In this document: positions 16,588 to 24,759 of the stretch, piece after piece | Layout of the letters: every line of letters begins with the position of its first letter | Position numbering within the stretch: position 1 is the first letter of the stretch | NCBI RefSeq assembly: GCF_900199185.1 | Contig: NZ_OBMI01000003.1 | Coordinates: 372,001 to 436,000 of the forward strand | DNA: 64,000 nucleotides | Reading direction: 5' to 3' | Source: Sphingomonas guangdongensis | GTDB lineage: Bacteria > Pseudomonadota > Alphaproteobacteria > Sphingomonadales > Sphingomonadaceae | Translations under genes and position numbers: made by a program | The notes under the pieces: generated by a model | Told to the model about the DNA's origin: nothing | Seen by the model: the letters and a program-made list of their open reading frames with translations, nothing else | Database searches by the model: none

Positions 16588-17457
16588 TCAGCGCGGCGCG
16601 TCGCCCGCGATCGTCACGCGCTCCATGCGGCGCCGGGCCGGCCAGTAGTCCGCGACCGGATAGTGCTGGGTCGAGCGATTGTCCCAGATCGCGACCGCAT
16701 TTGGCGTCCAGCGGAAGCGGACCTGGTACTCGGGCGTCTTGAACTGGTCGAGCAAGTGGCGGAGCAACGCCGAACCCTCCGCCTCGTCCATGTCGTCGAT
16801 GTGGGAGGTGAAGCTCGCGTTGACGAACAGCACGCGCGCGCCGGTCTCCGGATGGATGCGGACGATCGGGTGATGCTGCGGCGGGAACTCGGCCGCCATC
16901 GCCGCGCGTCGCTCGGGTGCGATGCGGTCGCCGAAGTCGAAGAGCAGGTCGTGGGTGGCGGTGCGCTCGTCGATCAAAGCCTTCACCTCGTCCGACAGGC
17001 CGGCATAGGCCGCCGCGGCATCGCACCACAGGGTGTCGCCCCCGATCGCTGGCAGCTCGCGCGCGCGCAGTACTGCGCCAAGGCTCGGGCAGGCGCGGAA
17101 GGTCACGTCCGAGTGCCATTTGTCGAGCGTGCGGAAGCGGCGATCTCCATCGGCGTCTTCGACCCGCCCCTCTGCGCCGCGAATATCGAGGATTTCCGGA
17201 TAGCCGGGAACATGGGCGATGACCGGGTGCCCCTCGAGCGGACCGAAGACGCGGCCGAGCGCCAGGTGCTGCTCGTGGGTGAGGTCCATGTCGCGGAGGA
17301 ACAGCACCTTGTGCTGGTTGAGCAGCGCGCGCAGCGTCGCGGCGATGTCGGGATCGACCGTGTCGCCGATCCGCACACCCCGCACCTCCGCCCCCAGCAC
17401 GGGACCGCAGGGTTCGACGGTCAGCTCCTGTCGCTCCACCGCCAACGCCGTCGCCAT
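16588..17457 (-). CDS. TauD/TfdA family alpha-ketoglutarate-dependent dioxygenase
   Basis: Fe(II)/2-oxoglutarate dioxygenase, 289 aa. The metal triad is visible as WHSDVTF (His115, Asp117) and IWDNRSTQHY (His265), with the 2-oxoglutarate-binding Arg in the following RRRMERVTI segment near 276-280. The family includes taurine dioxygenase, 2,4-D dioxygenase and alkyl-sulfatases; the substrate cannot be told here and no sulfonate transporter is adjacent. I place the start at the ATG at 17455-17457 because AAGGAG lies exactly 6 nt upstream (17464-17469); two earlier in-frame starts would overlap that Shine-Dalgarno sequence. Confidence 0.9.
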   Translation of the reverse strand: MATALAVERQELTVEPCGPVLGAEVRGVRIGDTVDPDIAATLRALLNQHKVLFLRDMDLTHEQHLALGRVFGPLEGHPVIAHVPGYPEILDIRGAEGRVEDADGDRRFRTLDKWHSDVTFRACPSLGAVLRARELPAIGGDTLWCDAAAAYAGLSDEVKALIDERTATHDLLFDFGDRIAPERRAAMAAEFPPQHHPIVRIHPETGARVLFVNASFTSHIDDMDEAEGSALLRHLLDQFKTPEYQVRFRWTPNAVAIWDNRSTQHYPVADYWPARRRMERVTIAGDAPR

Positions 17458-17537
17458 CACCATCTCCTTCGCGGCGCCTTCAAGCACCGGTCGGCTGCCG
17501 GCGCGACATCGTCGCGCTTGCGCCGCGCGCAGAAAAG

Positions 17538-17975
17538 CTATCGGGCAGGGTCATGTTCCGCTGCTGGCGCATCATAGCGATTGCGCGCGGCGCGAAACGC
17601 CGCGCCATTGTCGATGATCCACGTCCATAGCGGCATGGTGCCGACGAGCAGTCCGCGGCCGAGCGGCGTCAGCGCGTAATCGACGCGCGGGGGGACCTCG
17701 CCATGATCGCGGCGGGTGATAAGGCCATCGCGTTCGAGCTGGCGGAGCGAGCGGGTCAACATGCGCTGTGTCACGCCGGGCAGCTGTCGCGAAAGCTCTG
17801 CATGGCGAAGCGTGCCCCCGGTGCCGAGCGCGTAGACGATCCCGAGCGACCAGCGGTTGCCCGCATGCGCCAGCACGTCTCGCTTCAGCCCGTCATCCTC
17901 GTCGCTGAGCGCGTTGCAAAGTGCGCGTGAACGCTCGATCGCGAGGGTAAAGTCGGGATCAGCGGGCGGGATCAT
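17538..17975 (-). CDS. HxlR-family winged-helix transcriptional regulator
   Basis: DNA-binding protein of 145 aa. The winged-helix core runs from about residue 30: AGNRWSLGIVYALGTGGTLRHAELSRQLPGVTQRMLTRSLRQLERDGLITRR, then VPPRVDYALTPLGRGLL, the usual HxlR arrangement. It begins 63 bp from the divergently transcribed NmrA-type reductase gene, the classic layout in which an HxlR protein controls a redox-linked neighbour. AGAAGG lies 7 nt before the ATG at 17975. Residues 1-25 are an extension beyond the minimal domain and contain one Cys (ALCNALSDEDD) that could be a redox sensor, as in other HxlR proteins (inference). Confidence 0.9.
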   Translation of the reverse strand: MIPPADPDFTLAIERSRALCNALSDEDDGLKRDVLAHAGNRWSLGIVYALGTGGTLRHAELSRQLPGVTQRMLTRSLRQLERDGLITRRDHGEVPPRVDYALTPLGRGLLVGTMPLWTWIIDNGAAFRAARNRYDAPAAEHDPAR

Positions 17976-18038
17976 CGATGTGCCTTCTTCTGCGATGCGA
18001 GCCTCCTGCTCATCTTGCATGCCTGTGAGGAGGAAGTG

Positions 18039-18962
18039 ATGACGGGATTGAACGGAAGCAAGACGGGCACGCTGGTGATCGGCGCGGGCGAGTTGGGGCA
18101 GGCGGTGATCGACGGCCTGCGCGAACGCGGTTCGGGGGCCGCAGGATCGCTGAGCGTGCTGCTCCGTCCACCGGTTGCTGGCATCGAGTCCGATGCCGCG
18201 GAGCGTTGTCGCGCGACGGGCGTGGCGGTGGTCTACCGCGATCTGGCCGTCGCCTCTCGCGACGAGCTCGCCGCGACCTTTGCTCCCTTCCAGACGATTA
18301 TCTGCTGCACCGGCTTCGTCGGCGGCGCGGGCACGCAACGGAAGATCACTGCGGCAGTGCTCCAGGCCGGGGTTCCCCGCTACGTGCCTTGGCAGTTCGG
18401 CGTCGACTATGACGTGGTAGGACGCGGGAGCGGGCAGGAGGTGTGGGACGAGCAGGCCGACGTCCGCGCCATGCTCCGCGCGCAGGACGCGACAAGCTGG
18501 ATCATCGTCTCGACCGGCATGTTCACGAGCTTCCTGTTCGAGGACGCGTTCGGCGTTGTCGATCTGGGCGCTGGCATCGTGCGCGCGCTCGGCAGCTGGG
18601 ACAATCGACTGACCGTCACCACCCCGGGCGACATCGGCCGGCTCACCGCCGCCATCCTGGCGCACCAGCCGCCGATCATGGATCAGGTCGTCTATGTTGC
18701 CGGGGACACCTTCAGCTATGCCGAGCTTGCCGTCATGATCGAGACGCATCTCGGCCGGCCGGTCGCACGCGTACTGCTCGACGACGCCCGGCTGCGCGGC
18801 GATCTTGAAACACAGCCAGGCGACGTCATGGCCAAATATAGGCTCGGGTTCGCCCGCGACACGGGCGTCGCGTGGGACAAGGCCGATACCTTCAACGCAG
18901 CGCTTGATCTGGACGTGACCGACCTGCCGAGGTGGCTGTCGCAGCGATCCGCTGGCGGCTGA
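18039..18962 (+). CDS. NmrA-like / isoflavone-reductase-like NAD(P)-binding protein
   Basis: Short-chain-dehydrogenase-fold protein of 307 aa. The N-terminal Rossmann motif VIGAGELGQAVIDGL (GxGxxG) lies at residues 12-26, and ICCTGFVGG near 88-96 and FGVDYD near 125-130 follow the NmrA/isoflavone-reductase pattern; the typical catalytic YxxxK is not obvious. Similar proteins are aromatic-alcohol reductases or NADP-sensing regulators. GAGGAGGA lies 5 nt before the ATG. It is divergent from the HxlR regulator gene and probably its target. Confidence 0.82.
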   Translation: MTGLNGSKTGTLVIGAGELGQAVIDGLRERGSGAAGSLSVLLRPPVAGIESDAAERCRATGVAVVYRDLAVASRDELAATFAPFQTIICCTGFVGGAGTQRKITAAVLQAGVPRYVPWQFGVDYDVVGRGSGQEVWDEQADVRAMLRAQDATSWIIVSTGMFTSFLFEDAFGVVDLGAGIVRALGSWDNRLTVTTPGDIGRLTAAILAHQPPIMDQVVYVAGDTFSYAELAVMIETHLGRPVARVLLDDARLRGDLETQPGDVMAKYRLGFARDTGVAWDKADTFNAALDLDVTDLPRWLSQRSAGG

Positions 18963-18975
18963 GCAATACGCCAGG

Positions 18976-19230
18976 TCAGGCGCTCGCCGCCTCCAGGTAG
19001 CGCTCGAGAGCGTCGCTGCCGCCGACCTGCTCGTCCCCGATTAAGACGACGGGGGTGGTCGCCACGCCAAACCGCTCCTTGGCGTCCTCCACCTCCTCGC
19101 GGGTGCGCAGCACCTGGTCGTCGATGGTGTAACCGTGCTCCTCGAGCAGCGACTTGGCGTGGACACCGAAGGGGCACTCGTGGTCGGGCAGGACCATGCG
19201 GTAGAGCGTTGCGGTGCGGTCGTCGGCCAT
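18976..19230 (-). CDS. Glutaredoxin-like small thiol protein
   Basis: Thioredoxin-fold protein of 84 aa with HECPFGVHAKSLLEEHGYTIDD at its N-terminal third and TTPVVLIGDEQVGGSDALERYL near the end, the TxxP cis-proline and GG-D elements of glutaredoxins. The active site is CPFG, so only one Cys is present (monothiol type). GGAGG lies 8 nt before the ATG at 19230; an in-frame TTG just upstream is less likely. It sits in a group with an NmrA reductase and a thioredoxin-reductase-like enzyme, suggesting a thiol-redox role. The partner is not known. Confidence 0.88.
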   Translation of the reverse strand: MADDRTATLYRMVLPDHECPFGVHAKSLLEEHGYTIDDQVLRTREEVEDAKERFGVATTPVVLIGDEQVGGSDALERYLEAASA

Positions 19231-19360
19231 CAAGCTATCCTCCGGTCGCGGCGGTCGCGCGCGCGATGTCGTCTAAGCGTGAGGCACCCGGATCGGTTCC
19301 GACCCGGACAGATGCTCGCTGCCGCTTGCGCGCATCCCGCGGCTGGGGGAAGGCGCGCCG

Positions 19361-19591
19361 ATGACGACCAGCGATCTCGCCGACCTCCTGATTGCGCAGC
19401 TGCTGAAGCGGGAGGGCGGAACCAAGCGTCGCTGGCGACAGGTGGTAGGCGCGGTCCGCTGGCACGATCCCGCGACCCACCCGCACTGCAACTGGTCGCT
19501 CGAGCCGGGCGGCAGCGCGCGGGAGAGCGAGGCGGTCGAGACGCTGCTGGACGAGCTCCGGCTACGCCACCCGATAGTGACGCAGGGCTAG
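19361..19591 (+). CDS. Conserved-looking hypothetical protein, 76 aa
   Basis: Short soluble protein of 76 aa. The second half reads HPHCNWSLEPGGSARESEAVETLLDELRLRHPIV, a composition with Trp, Cys and charged helices that looks like genuine protein rather than high-GC shadow. A purine-rich GGGGGAAGG precedes the ATG. It is convergent with the flavoprotein gene, overlapping its end by 4 bp (19588-19591). The 130 bp before it, shared with the start of the glutaredoxin-like gene, are non-coding and should hold divergent promoters. No family recognised. Confidence 0.6.
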   Translation: MTTSDLADLLIAQLLKREGGTKRRWRQVVGAVRWHDPATHPHCNWSLEPGGSARESEAVETLLDELRLRHPIVTQG

Positions 19592-20499
19592 CGCCGGATC
19601 GGCTGCTGTTCCGCCAGCAGGTTGCGGATGGTGGTGGCGGCGACGCCGGCCTCTCCCATCGCGTGGCTGATCTGATCGAGGCCCTTGACCACGTCGCCCG
19701 CCGCGAAGAGCCCGGGGATGGAGGTGCGCTGGTGATCGTCGACCTCCAGACAGCCCTCGTCGGTCGCGCGGGCACCGGCCGCGACCGCGAGTTCGGAACG
19801 GATGACCGAGCCGAGCGCGGGATAGACGCTGTCGAAGCGTTGCTCGCCCGCGGCCGTGTTCACGACGATCTCGTCCCCGTCGACCCGGATCGGCGTGCAG
19901 GGACCGTCGAGCCGCACGATCCCGGCATCGTCCAGCGCCGCGCGGCAGCTGTCGGACAGGTCGTGCGCGCCGCCGTCCGCGATCAGCGTCACGTCGCGGG
20001 TGTAGCCGCGCAGGAATAGCGCCTCGCGCATGCCGTGGTCGCCAGTGCCGATCACGCCGACGCGTTTATCCGTCACCTCGTACCCGTCGCAGATCGGGCA
20101 GTAGCGGATCAGCCCGCGCCCGAGCGCCTCGGCATGGACGAGCTCGTCCATGTCCGGCCGGTTGTTGATGACGCCGGTGGCGAGCAGCACGGTGCGCGCG
20201 GCGAAGCTCCGCCCGTCCGCGTCCACGACGAAGCCGCCGTCCTGCGGCTGGATGCGGGTGACCTTTACCGCCTCTCGCCGCGCGCCGTACTTCTCGGCCT
20301 GCGCGAGCATCAGCCGCAGGAGCTCGGTCCCGGCGATCCCGTCGGGGTAGCCGGCGTGGTTGTGGGTGCAGGGGATCGACGCCGCGCGGCTCGATCCGCA
20401 ATCGAACAGCCGAATGGAAAGGTGGAAGCGCGCGAGATAGATGGCGGCGGTCAGCCCCGCCGGTCCTGCGCCCACGATGATGCAGTCGTCCGCGTCCAT
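19588..20499 (-). CDS. Thioredoxin-reductase-like FAD-dependent oxidoreductase
   Basis: Flavoprotein of 303 aa. FAD-binding IIVGAGPAGLTAAIYLARF at residues 7-25, a CxxC active site in RYCPICDGYEV near 134-144, a second nucleotide-binding fold GVIGTGDHGMREALFLRGY near 150-168, and the closing FAD motif GLFAAGDVVKGLDQISHAMGEAG. The usual NADPH-specificity motif (HRRxxxR) after the second Rossmann fold is replaced by TLIADGGAHDLS, so it may not use NADPH; it could belong to the ferredoxin/flavodoxin-linked or deeply rooted TrxR-like groups. The start at 20499 is the ATG directly before DADDCIIVGAG; an upstream extension would run into the divergent hydrolase promoter. Confidence 0.9.
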   Translation of the reverse strand: MDADDCIIVGAGPAGLTAAIYLARFHLSIRLFDCGSSRAASIPCTHNHAGYPDGIAGTELLRLMLAQAEKYGARREAVKVTRIQPQDGGFVVDADGRSFAARTVLLATGVINNRPDMDELVHAEALGRGLIRYCPICDGYEVTDKRVGVIGTGDHGMREALFLRGYTRDVTLIADGGAHDLSDSCRAALDDAGIVRLDGPCTPIRVDGDEIVVNTAAGEQRFDSVYPALGSVIRSELAVAAGARATDEGCLEVDDHQRTSIPGLFAAGDVVKGLDQISHAMGEAGVAATTIRNLLAEQQPIRR

Positions 20500-20590
20500 G
20501 CCCTGCGCAAAGCCGCGACTCGCGCACCGGTTCCGCTTGGCGGCCTGAGCGGCGCTGGTTATCGCTGGGCGGAGGCTGGGAGACGCGAGC

Positions 20591-22081
20591 ATGAAGCGAT
20601 TGATGATGGCGGCGGCACTAGCTGCGCTGGTGCCGGGAGAGGCATGGGCGCAGGCAGCGCCGACGTCGGTGGCGACGCTCGCGCCGCAGGTCGACACGAT
20701 CTTTGCCGACTGGATGCGCGCGCAGCACGTTCCCGGGCTGGTCTACGGCATCGTCAAGGATGGTCGCCTCGTGCTGGTCAAGGGGCTCGGCACGCAGGAC
20801 CAGGACGCGCGCGCGCCGGTCACCGCCGACAGCCGCTTCCGCATCGCATCGATGTCAAAGGCGTTCACGGCGCTCGCCATCCTGAAGCTGCGCGACGCGG
20901 GCAAGCTGTCGCTGGAGGCGCCGGCAGAGACCTACGTCCCCGAGCTGAAGGGCTGGGCCTATCCGACCAGCGACAGCCCGCGCGTCACGGTGCGTGACCT
21001 GCTCCACCACACCGCCGGCTTCGTCGAGGACAATCCCTGGGGTGACCGGCAACAGCCGCTGCCGGAGGCGGAGTTCACCGCGATGCTGCGCAGGGGACCG
21101 GTGTTCGCGACGACCCCGGGCACGCGGATGGAGTATTCGAATCTCGGCTACGCGATCCTCGGCCGCATCGTCTCCAACGTCTCCGGCACCCGCTACCAGG
21201 ATTATATCTCACGCGAGATCATGGCGCCGCTCGGCATGAGGGCTACCGGGTACGACGTGCTCAAGTCGCCGAAGGGTGCCCGCGCGATCGGCTATCGCTG
21301 GCAGGACGAGGCATGGGTGCGCGAGCCCGACATGGCGGACGGGGCGTATGGCGCCATGGGGGGCGTCGAGACGACCGCCAATGACTACTGGCGCTGGGTG
21401 TCGTTCCTGCTTGCCGCCTGGCCGGCACGCGACGGCGTCGACAGCGGACCGGTGAAGCGCGCGACCGTGCGCGAGATTGTGGAGGGCGCGGGCTTCGCGA
21501 GCGCGTCGAACCGCAGCGCCGCGGCGGGTACGCCGTGCCGGCAGGCGGGCAGCTACGCGATGGGCTGGCGGGTAATCGACGATTGCGACCTGGGACGGAT
21601 CGTCACGCACACGGGCGGCTATCCCGGCTACGGCTCGGTTGTCATGCTGCTGCCGGACGCGGGCCTTGGCGTGTTCGCCTTCTCCAGCCGCACCTACGGC
21701 GCGCCATCGCTTCCGGCGCTTCAGTCGCTGCTCGCGATGAAGGCGGCGGGAGCGGTGACGGACCGCCCGATCCCCGTCTCTGCCGAACTCGCCCGCGCCT
21801 ATGAGGTAGCGAAGACGGTGTGGACGAGTGGCGATCCGGCCCGCGCGACGCTGGCGGTCAACGTGCCGCTCGACCGCGATCTCGCGCGGCGCAGGCGAGA
21901 GATCGTCGACGCCAAGTCGCGGGTCGGCGTCTGCGCGATGAACGAGGCCGTTCGCCCGATCTCCGCACTGGAGGGGACATGGGAGTGGACCTGCGCCACT
22001 GGCCGCATCCAGGGTCGGGTGCAGCGCTCGCCACTGCCCGACGGCAGCCTGCAAGTGATCGACTTCCGCCCGGTCGGCTGA
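20591..22081 (+). CDS. Serine hydrolase of the class C beta-lactamase/esterase family, exported
   Basis: Exported serine hydrolase of 496 aa. A signal peptide covers residues 1-20 (ending AWAQA). The catalytic SxxK is S87-M-S-K90, the YxN motif is in [12 protein letters not shown] near 180, and a [11 protein letters not shown] block stands where KTG is found in penicillin-binding proteins. A C-terminal 110-residue lipocalin-like extension follows, as in many LACTB/EstB-like proteins. It may act on peptides, esters or cell-wall stem peptides rather than beta-lactams. The stop overlaps the start of trmD by one base, so trmD may be co-transcribed with it, although trmD normally belongs to a ribosomal operon. 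Confidence 0.9.
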   Translation: MKRLMMAAALAALVPGEAWAQAAPTSVATLAPQVDTIFADWMRAQHVPGLVYGIVKDGRLVLVKGLGTQDQDARAPVTADSRFRIASMSKAFTALAILKLRDAGKLSLEAPAETYVPELKGWAYPTSDSPRVTVRDLLHHTAGFVEDNPWGDRQQPLPEAEFTAMLRRGPVFATTPGTRMEYSNLGYAILGRIVSNVSGTRYQDYISREIMAPLGMRATGYDVLKSPKGARAIGYRWQDEAWVREPDMADGAYGAMGGVETTANDYWRWVSFLLAAWPARDGVDSGPVKRATVREIVEGAGFASASNRSAAAGTPCRQAGSYAMGWRVIDDCDLGRIVTHTGGYPGYGSVVMLLPDAGLGVFAFSSRTYGAPSLPALQSLLAMKAAGAVTDRPIPVSAELARAYEVAKTVWTSGDPARATLAVNVPLDRDLARRRREIVDAKSRVGVCAMNEAVRPISALEGTWEWTCATGRIQGRVQRSPLPDGSLQVIDFRPVG

Positions 22082-22818
22082 TGACCTTCAACGCCAGCGT
22101 CCTGACCCTTTACCCGGAGATGTTTCCCGGGCCGCTCGGCACGTCGATCGCGGGGCGGGCACTGCGGGAAGGCGCATGGGCGCTCGATACGGTGCAGATC
22201 CGCGACTTCGCGACCGACAAGCACCGCTCGGTCGACGATACGCCGGCCGGCGGGGGCGCGGGGATGGTGCTGCGCGCTGACGTGCTCGCCGCCGCAGTGG
22301 ACAGCATCTGCGGCGGGGTTCCGATGCTCGCCATGAGCCCGCGCGGCAAGCCGCTGACCCAGGCACGGGTGCGGGAGATCGCGGCCGGGCCGGGCGTCGC
22401 GGTTCTCTGCGGCCGCTTCGAAGGCTTCGACGAAAGGATCTTCGAGGGTCGCGCGGTCGAGCCGGTGTCGATCGGCGACTACATCCTCTCGGGCGGGGAG
22501 ATGGGCGCCTTGGTGCTGCTCGATGCTTGCATTCGGCTGCTTCCCGGCGTAATGGGCGCGCCTTCCAGCGGAGTCGAGGAAAGCTTCGAAAGCGGCCTCC
22601 TCGAATATCCGCACTATACCCGACCAGTCACATGGGAAGGGCGCACGATCCCCGAAGTGCTGCGATCGGGGGATCATGCGAGGATCGCGGCCTGGCGCAA
22701 GCAGATGGCCGAGACCGACACACGGCTACGGAGGCCGGACCTGTGGGAGCGCCATGTCGGCGCTCGGGTCAAGCCTCCCTCTGGCGCGCGGCACCCGTCA
22801 GAGGACGAACAGTTATGA
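22081..22818 (+). CDS. trmD: tRNA (guanine-N1)-methyltransferase TrmD
   Basis: SAM-dependent enzyme of 245 aa that makes m1G37 in tRNAs reading CNN codons, preventing +1 frameshifts. Family blocks present: [12 protein letters not shown] at the start, [18 protein letters not shown], the trefoil-knot SAM site [13 protein letters not shown] and [20 protein letters not shown], then [14 protein letters not shown]. Size is normal. Its start overlaps the preceding hydrolase stop and its stop overlaps the rplS start (ATGA), so the two housekeeping genes are translationally coupled. rpsP and rimM, which often precede trmD, are absent here. Confidence 0.97.
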   Translation: MTFNASVLTLYPEMFPGPLGTSIAGRALREGAWALDTVQIRDFATDKHRSVDDTPAGGGAGMVLRADVLAAAVDSICGGVPMLAMSPRGKPLTQARVREIAAGPGVAVLCGRFEGFDERIFEGRAVEPVSIGDYILSGGEMGALVLLDACIRLLPGVMGAPSSGVEESFESGLLEYPHYTRPVTWEGRTIPEVLRSGDHARIAAWRKQMAETDTRLRRPDLWERHVGARVKPPSGARHPSEDEQL

Positions 22819-23210
22819 ACCTGATCCAGACGCTCGAAGCCGAGCAGATCGCCAAGTTCAACCAGGCCAAGAGCCTGCCCGAGTTCCGCGCGGGCGACAC
22901 CGTGCGCGTCGGCGTCCGCGTCGTCGAGGGCGAGCGGACGCGCGTTCAGGCTTATGAGGGCGTGTGCATCGCGCGCTCCAACAAGGGCATGGGCAGCAAC
23001 TTCACCGTGCGCAAGATCAGCTTCGGCGAGGGCGTGGAGCGCGTCTTCCCGCTGTATTCGCCTAACATCGATTCGATCGAGGTCGTGCGCCGCGGTGTCG
23101 TGCGCCGCGCCAAGCTCTATTATCTGCGCGGCCGGACCGGCAAGTCGGCGCGCATCGCCGAGCGCCGCGACCAGCGTCCGGCCAAGGGCGAGGTCGCCGC
23201 GGCCGAGTAA
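22815..23210 (+). CDS. rplS: 50S ribosomal protein L19
   Basis: Ribosomal protein L19, 131 aa, located at the 30S-50S interface. Blocks [53 protein letters not shown] and [23 protein letters not shown] are diagnostic. Its ATG overlaps the trmD stop by 4 bp. A strong intrinsic terminator follows the stop codon. Confidence 0.98.
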   Translation: MNLIQTLEAEQIAKFNQAKSLPEFRAGDTVRVGVRVVEGERTRVQAYEGVCIARSNKGMGSNFTVRKISFGEGVERVFPLYSPNIDSIEVVRRGVVRRAKLYYLRGRTGKSARIAERRDQRPAKGEVAAAE

Positions 23211-23232
23211 AGGCTTTACGCTTCATGTCTTG

Positions 23233-23268
23233 GAAGGCGGTCGCTCCAGTGCAGCGGCCGCCTTTTTT
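23233..23268 (+). terminator. Rho-independent terminator after rplS
   Basis: AAGGCGGTCGCT, a short loop, then AGCGGCCGCCTT followed by a run of T (TTTTTT from about 23263). The arms pair with one mismatch. It starts 23 bp after the rplS stop and ends the trmD-rplS transcript. Confidence 0.85.
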
Positions 23269-23320
23269 GGTTGCGGGCTGACGCCGGTGTGTTAAGTTGA
23301 TGCAACACTCGGGGGAGCGC

Positions 23321-24691
23321 ATGACAGCAACGACGATCGACACGGCGGTGACGTCGTCCAAGGAGCCGGACGGCGCGCCGCGGGTCGCCAACCTGGACAT
23401 TCTTCGCGGGCTCGCGATCCTCGGCATCCTGTTCATGAACATCAACGACATGGGTCAGTCGATGACCGCGTCGTTCGGCGACATCCGCCATCTCGGCTGG
23501 ACCACCGCCGACCAGGTCGCCTGGGCGATCCGCGAGGTGCTGGCGAACGGGACCGCGCGCGGGCTGCTCCAGCTGCTCTTCGGCGTCGGCATGGTGATCC
23601 TGACCGATCGCGCGGCCGGCGCCGCGGCGACGCGCTGGCAGCTGCTGCGCGGCTACTGGTGGCGCAACCTGGTGCTGTTCGTGCTGGGGGTCGCCCACAT
23701 GTACCTGCTGCTGTGGCCCGGCGACATCCTTCACACCTATGCTTTGGCGGCGATGGTCGCCGTGCTGTTCCGCCGGCTGCGGCCGCGCTGGCTCCTCACG
23801 GTCGGTCTGATCTTCGCGGTCCTCCAACTCGTCGGAGGCGGGTTCTTCGGCTATTACCGCACGGTGCAGCTGGAGCGTTCGGTTGCGACCGCGCAGGCCG
23901 AGCAGCGTGCCGGCCGGACGCTGTCGGCCGAGCAGAAAAAGGAGCTGGCGGCGGCGGCCAAGTCGGAGAAGGCATCGGCCCAGCGCGACGCCGAACGGGC
24001 GCAAAAGATCGCGACCGAGGACAAGGGCCGTCTGGGCTCCGCGCGCGACTGGGCGTTGGCGCAGACCAACGTGTCGCTGACCCGCTTCCCGACCTTTGAA
24101 GAGATCTTTTCCGTCTGGGAGTCGCTCTCCTTCATGCTGATCGGCGCGGCGCTGTGGAAGCTCGGCATCCTGGGCGGCGCGCGCTCGCGCGGCTTCTACG
24201 TCAGGCTGGCCGCGGTCGCCTATCTGATCGGCGTGCCGCTGCGCGCGATCGGCGCGTGGGAGCAGATGCAGTTCGGCGACGGGCCGTACCTCTACTGGGC
24301 GACCAACGAAGTCGCTCGGCTCGCGATGACTCTTGGCCACGTCGGGCTGGTCTACGCGCTGCTGGCGAGCGCGCGAGGGATGCGGCTGCTGCGGCCGTTC
24401 GAGGCGGCGGGACGGACCGCGCTCACCATCTACATCGCGCAGACCCTGATCTGCCTGTGGGTGCTCTATCCGCCGTTCGGTCTGCACCTCTACCGCGAGC
24501 AGGGCTGGGCGGCGCTGATGCTGACCGCGCTCGCGCTCAACGCCGCGCTGTTGTGGGGCGCCAACTGGTGGGTGCGGCACTACCGCATCGCGCCGGTCGA
24601 GTGGCTGTGGCGCTCGATCGTGGAAGGGCGCCGTCTTCCGTTCCGCAAGCGGGCGCCGCTAGGCAAGGGGAGCCTGCCGTTGCCGGCCTGA
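23321..24691 (+). CDS. DUF418 integral membrane protein, first of a tandem pair
   Basis: Membrane protein of 456 aa with about 8-10 hydrophobic segments. It has the N-terminal NLDILRGLAILGILFMNI block and the C-terminal PFEAAGRTALTIYIAQTLICLWVLYPP and WVRHYRIAPVEWLWRSIVEGRRLP blocks of the DUF418 family. A long charged segment (residues about 195-245, rich in Ala, Glu, Lys, Arg) interrupts the membrane part and is probably an extramembrane helix. GGGGGAG lies 4 nt before the ATG at 23321, favouring this start over a Met eight codons earlier. Function of the family is unsettled; acyltransferase-like envelope roles have been suggested. The next gene is a close paralogue. Confidence 0.85.
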   Translation: MTATTIDTAVTSSKEPDGAPRVANLDILRGLAILGILFMNINDMGQSMTASFGDIRHLGWTTADQVAWAIREVLANGTARGLLQLLFGVGMVILTDRAAGAAATRWQLLRGYWWRNLVLFVLGVAHMYLLLWPGDILHTYALAAMVAVLFRRLRPRWLLTVGLIFAVLQLVGGGFFGYYRTVQLERSVATAQAEQRAGRTLSAEQKKELAAAAKSEKASAQRDAERAQKIATEDKGRLGSARDWALAQTNVSLTRFPTFEEIFSVWESLSFMLIGAALWKLGILGGARSRGFYVRLAAVAYLIGVPLRAIGAWEQMQFGDGPYLYWATNEVARLAMTLGHVGLVYALLASARGMRLLRPFEAAGRTALTIYIAQTLICLWVLYPPFGLHLYREQGWAALMLTALALNAALLWGANWWVRHYRIAPVEWLWRSIVEGRRLPFRKRAPLGKGSLPLPA

Positions 24692-24759
24692 CAAAATCGT
24701 TACAATGCGGCAACAATGTGGTAGGCGTAGCGATCATCACTCCGGGGGGAGAGACAAGG

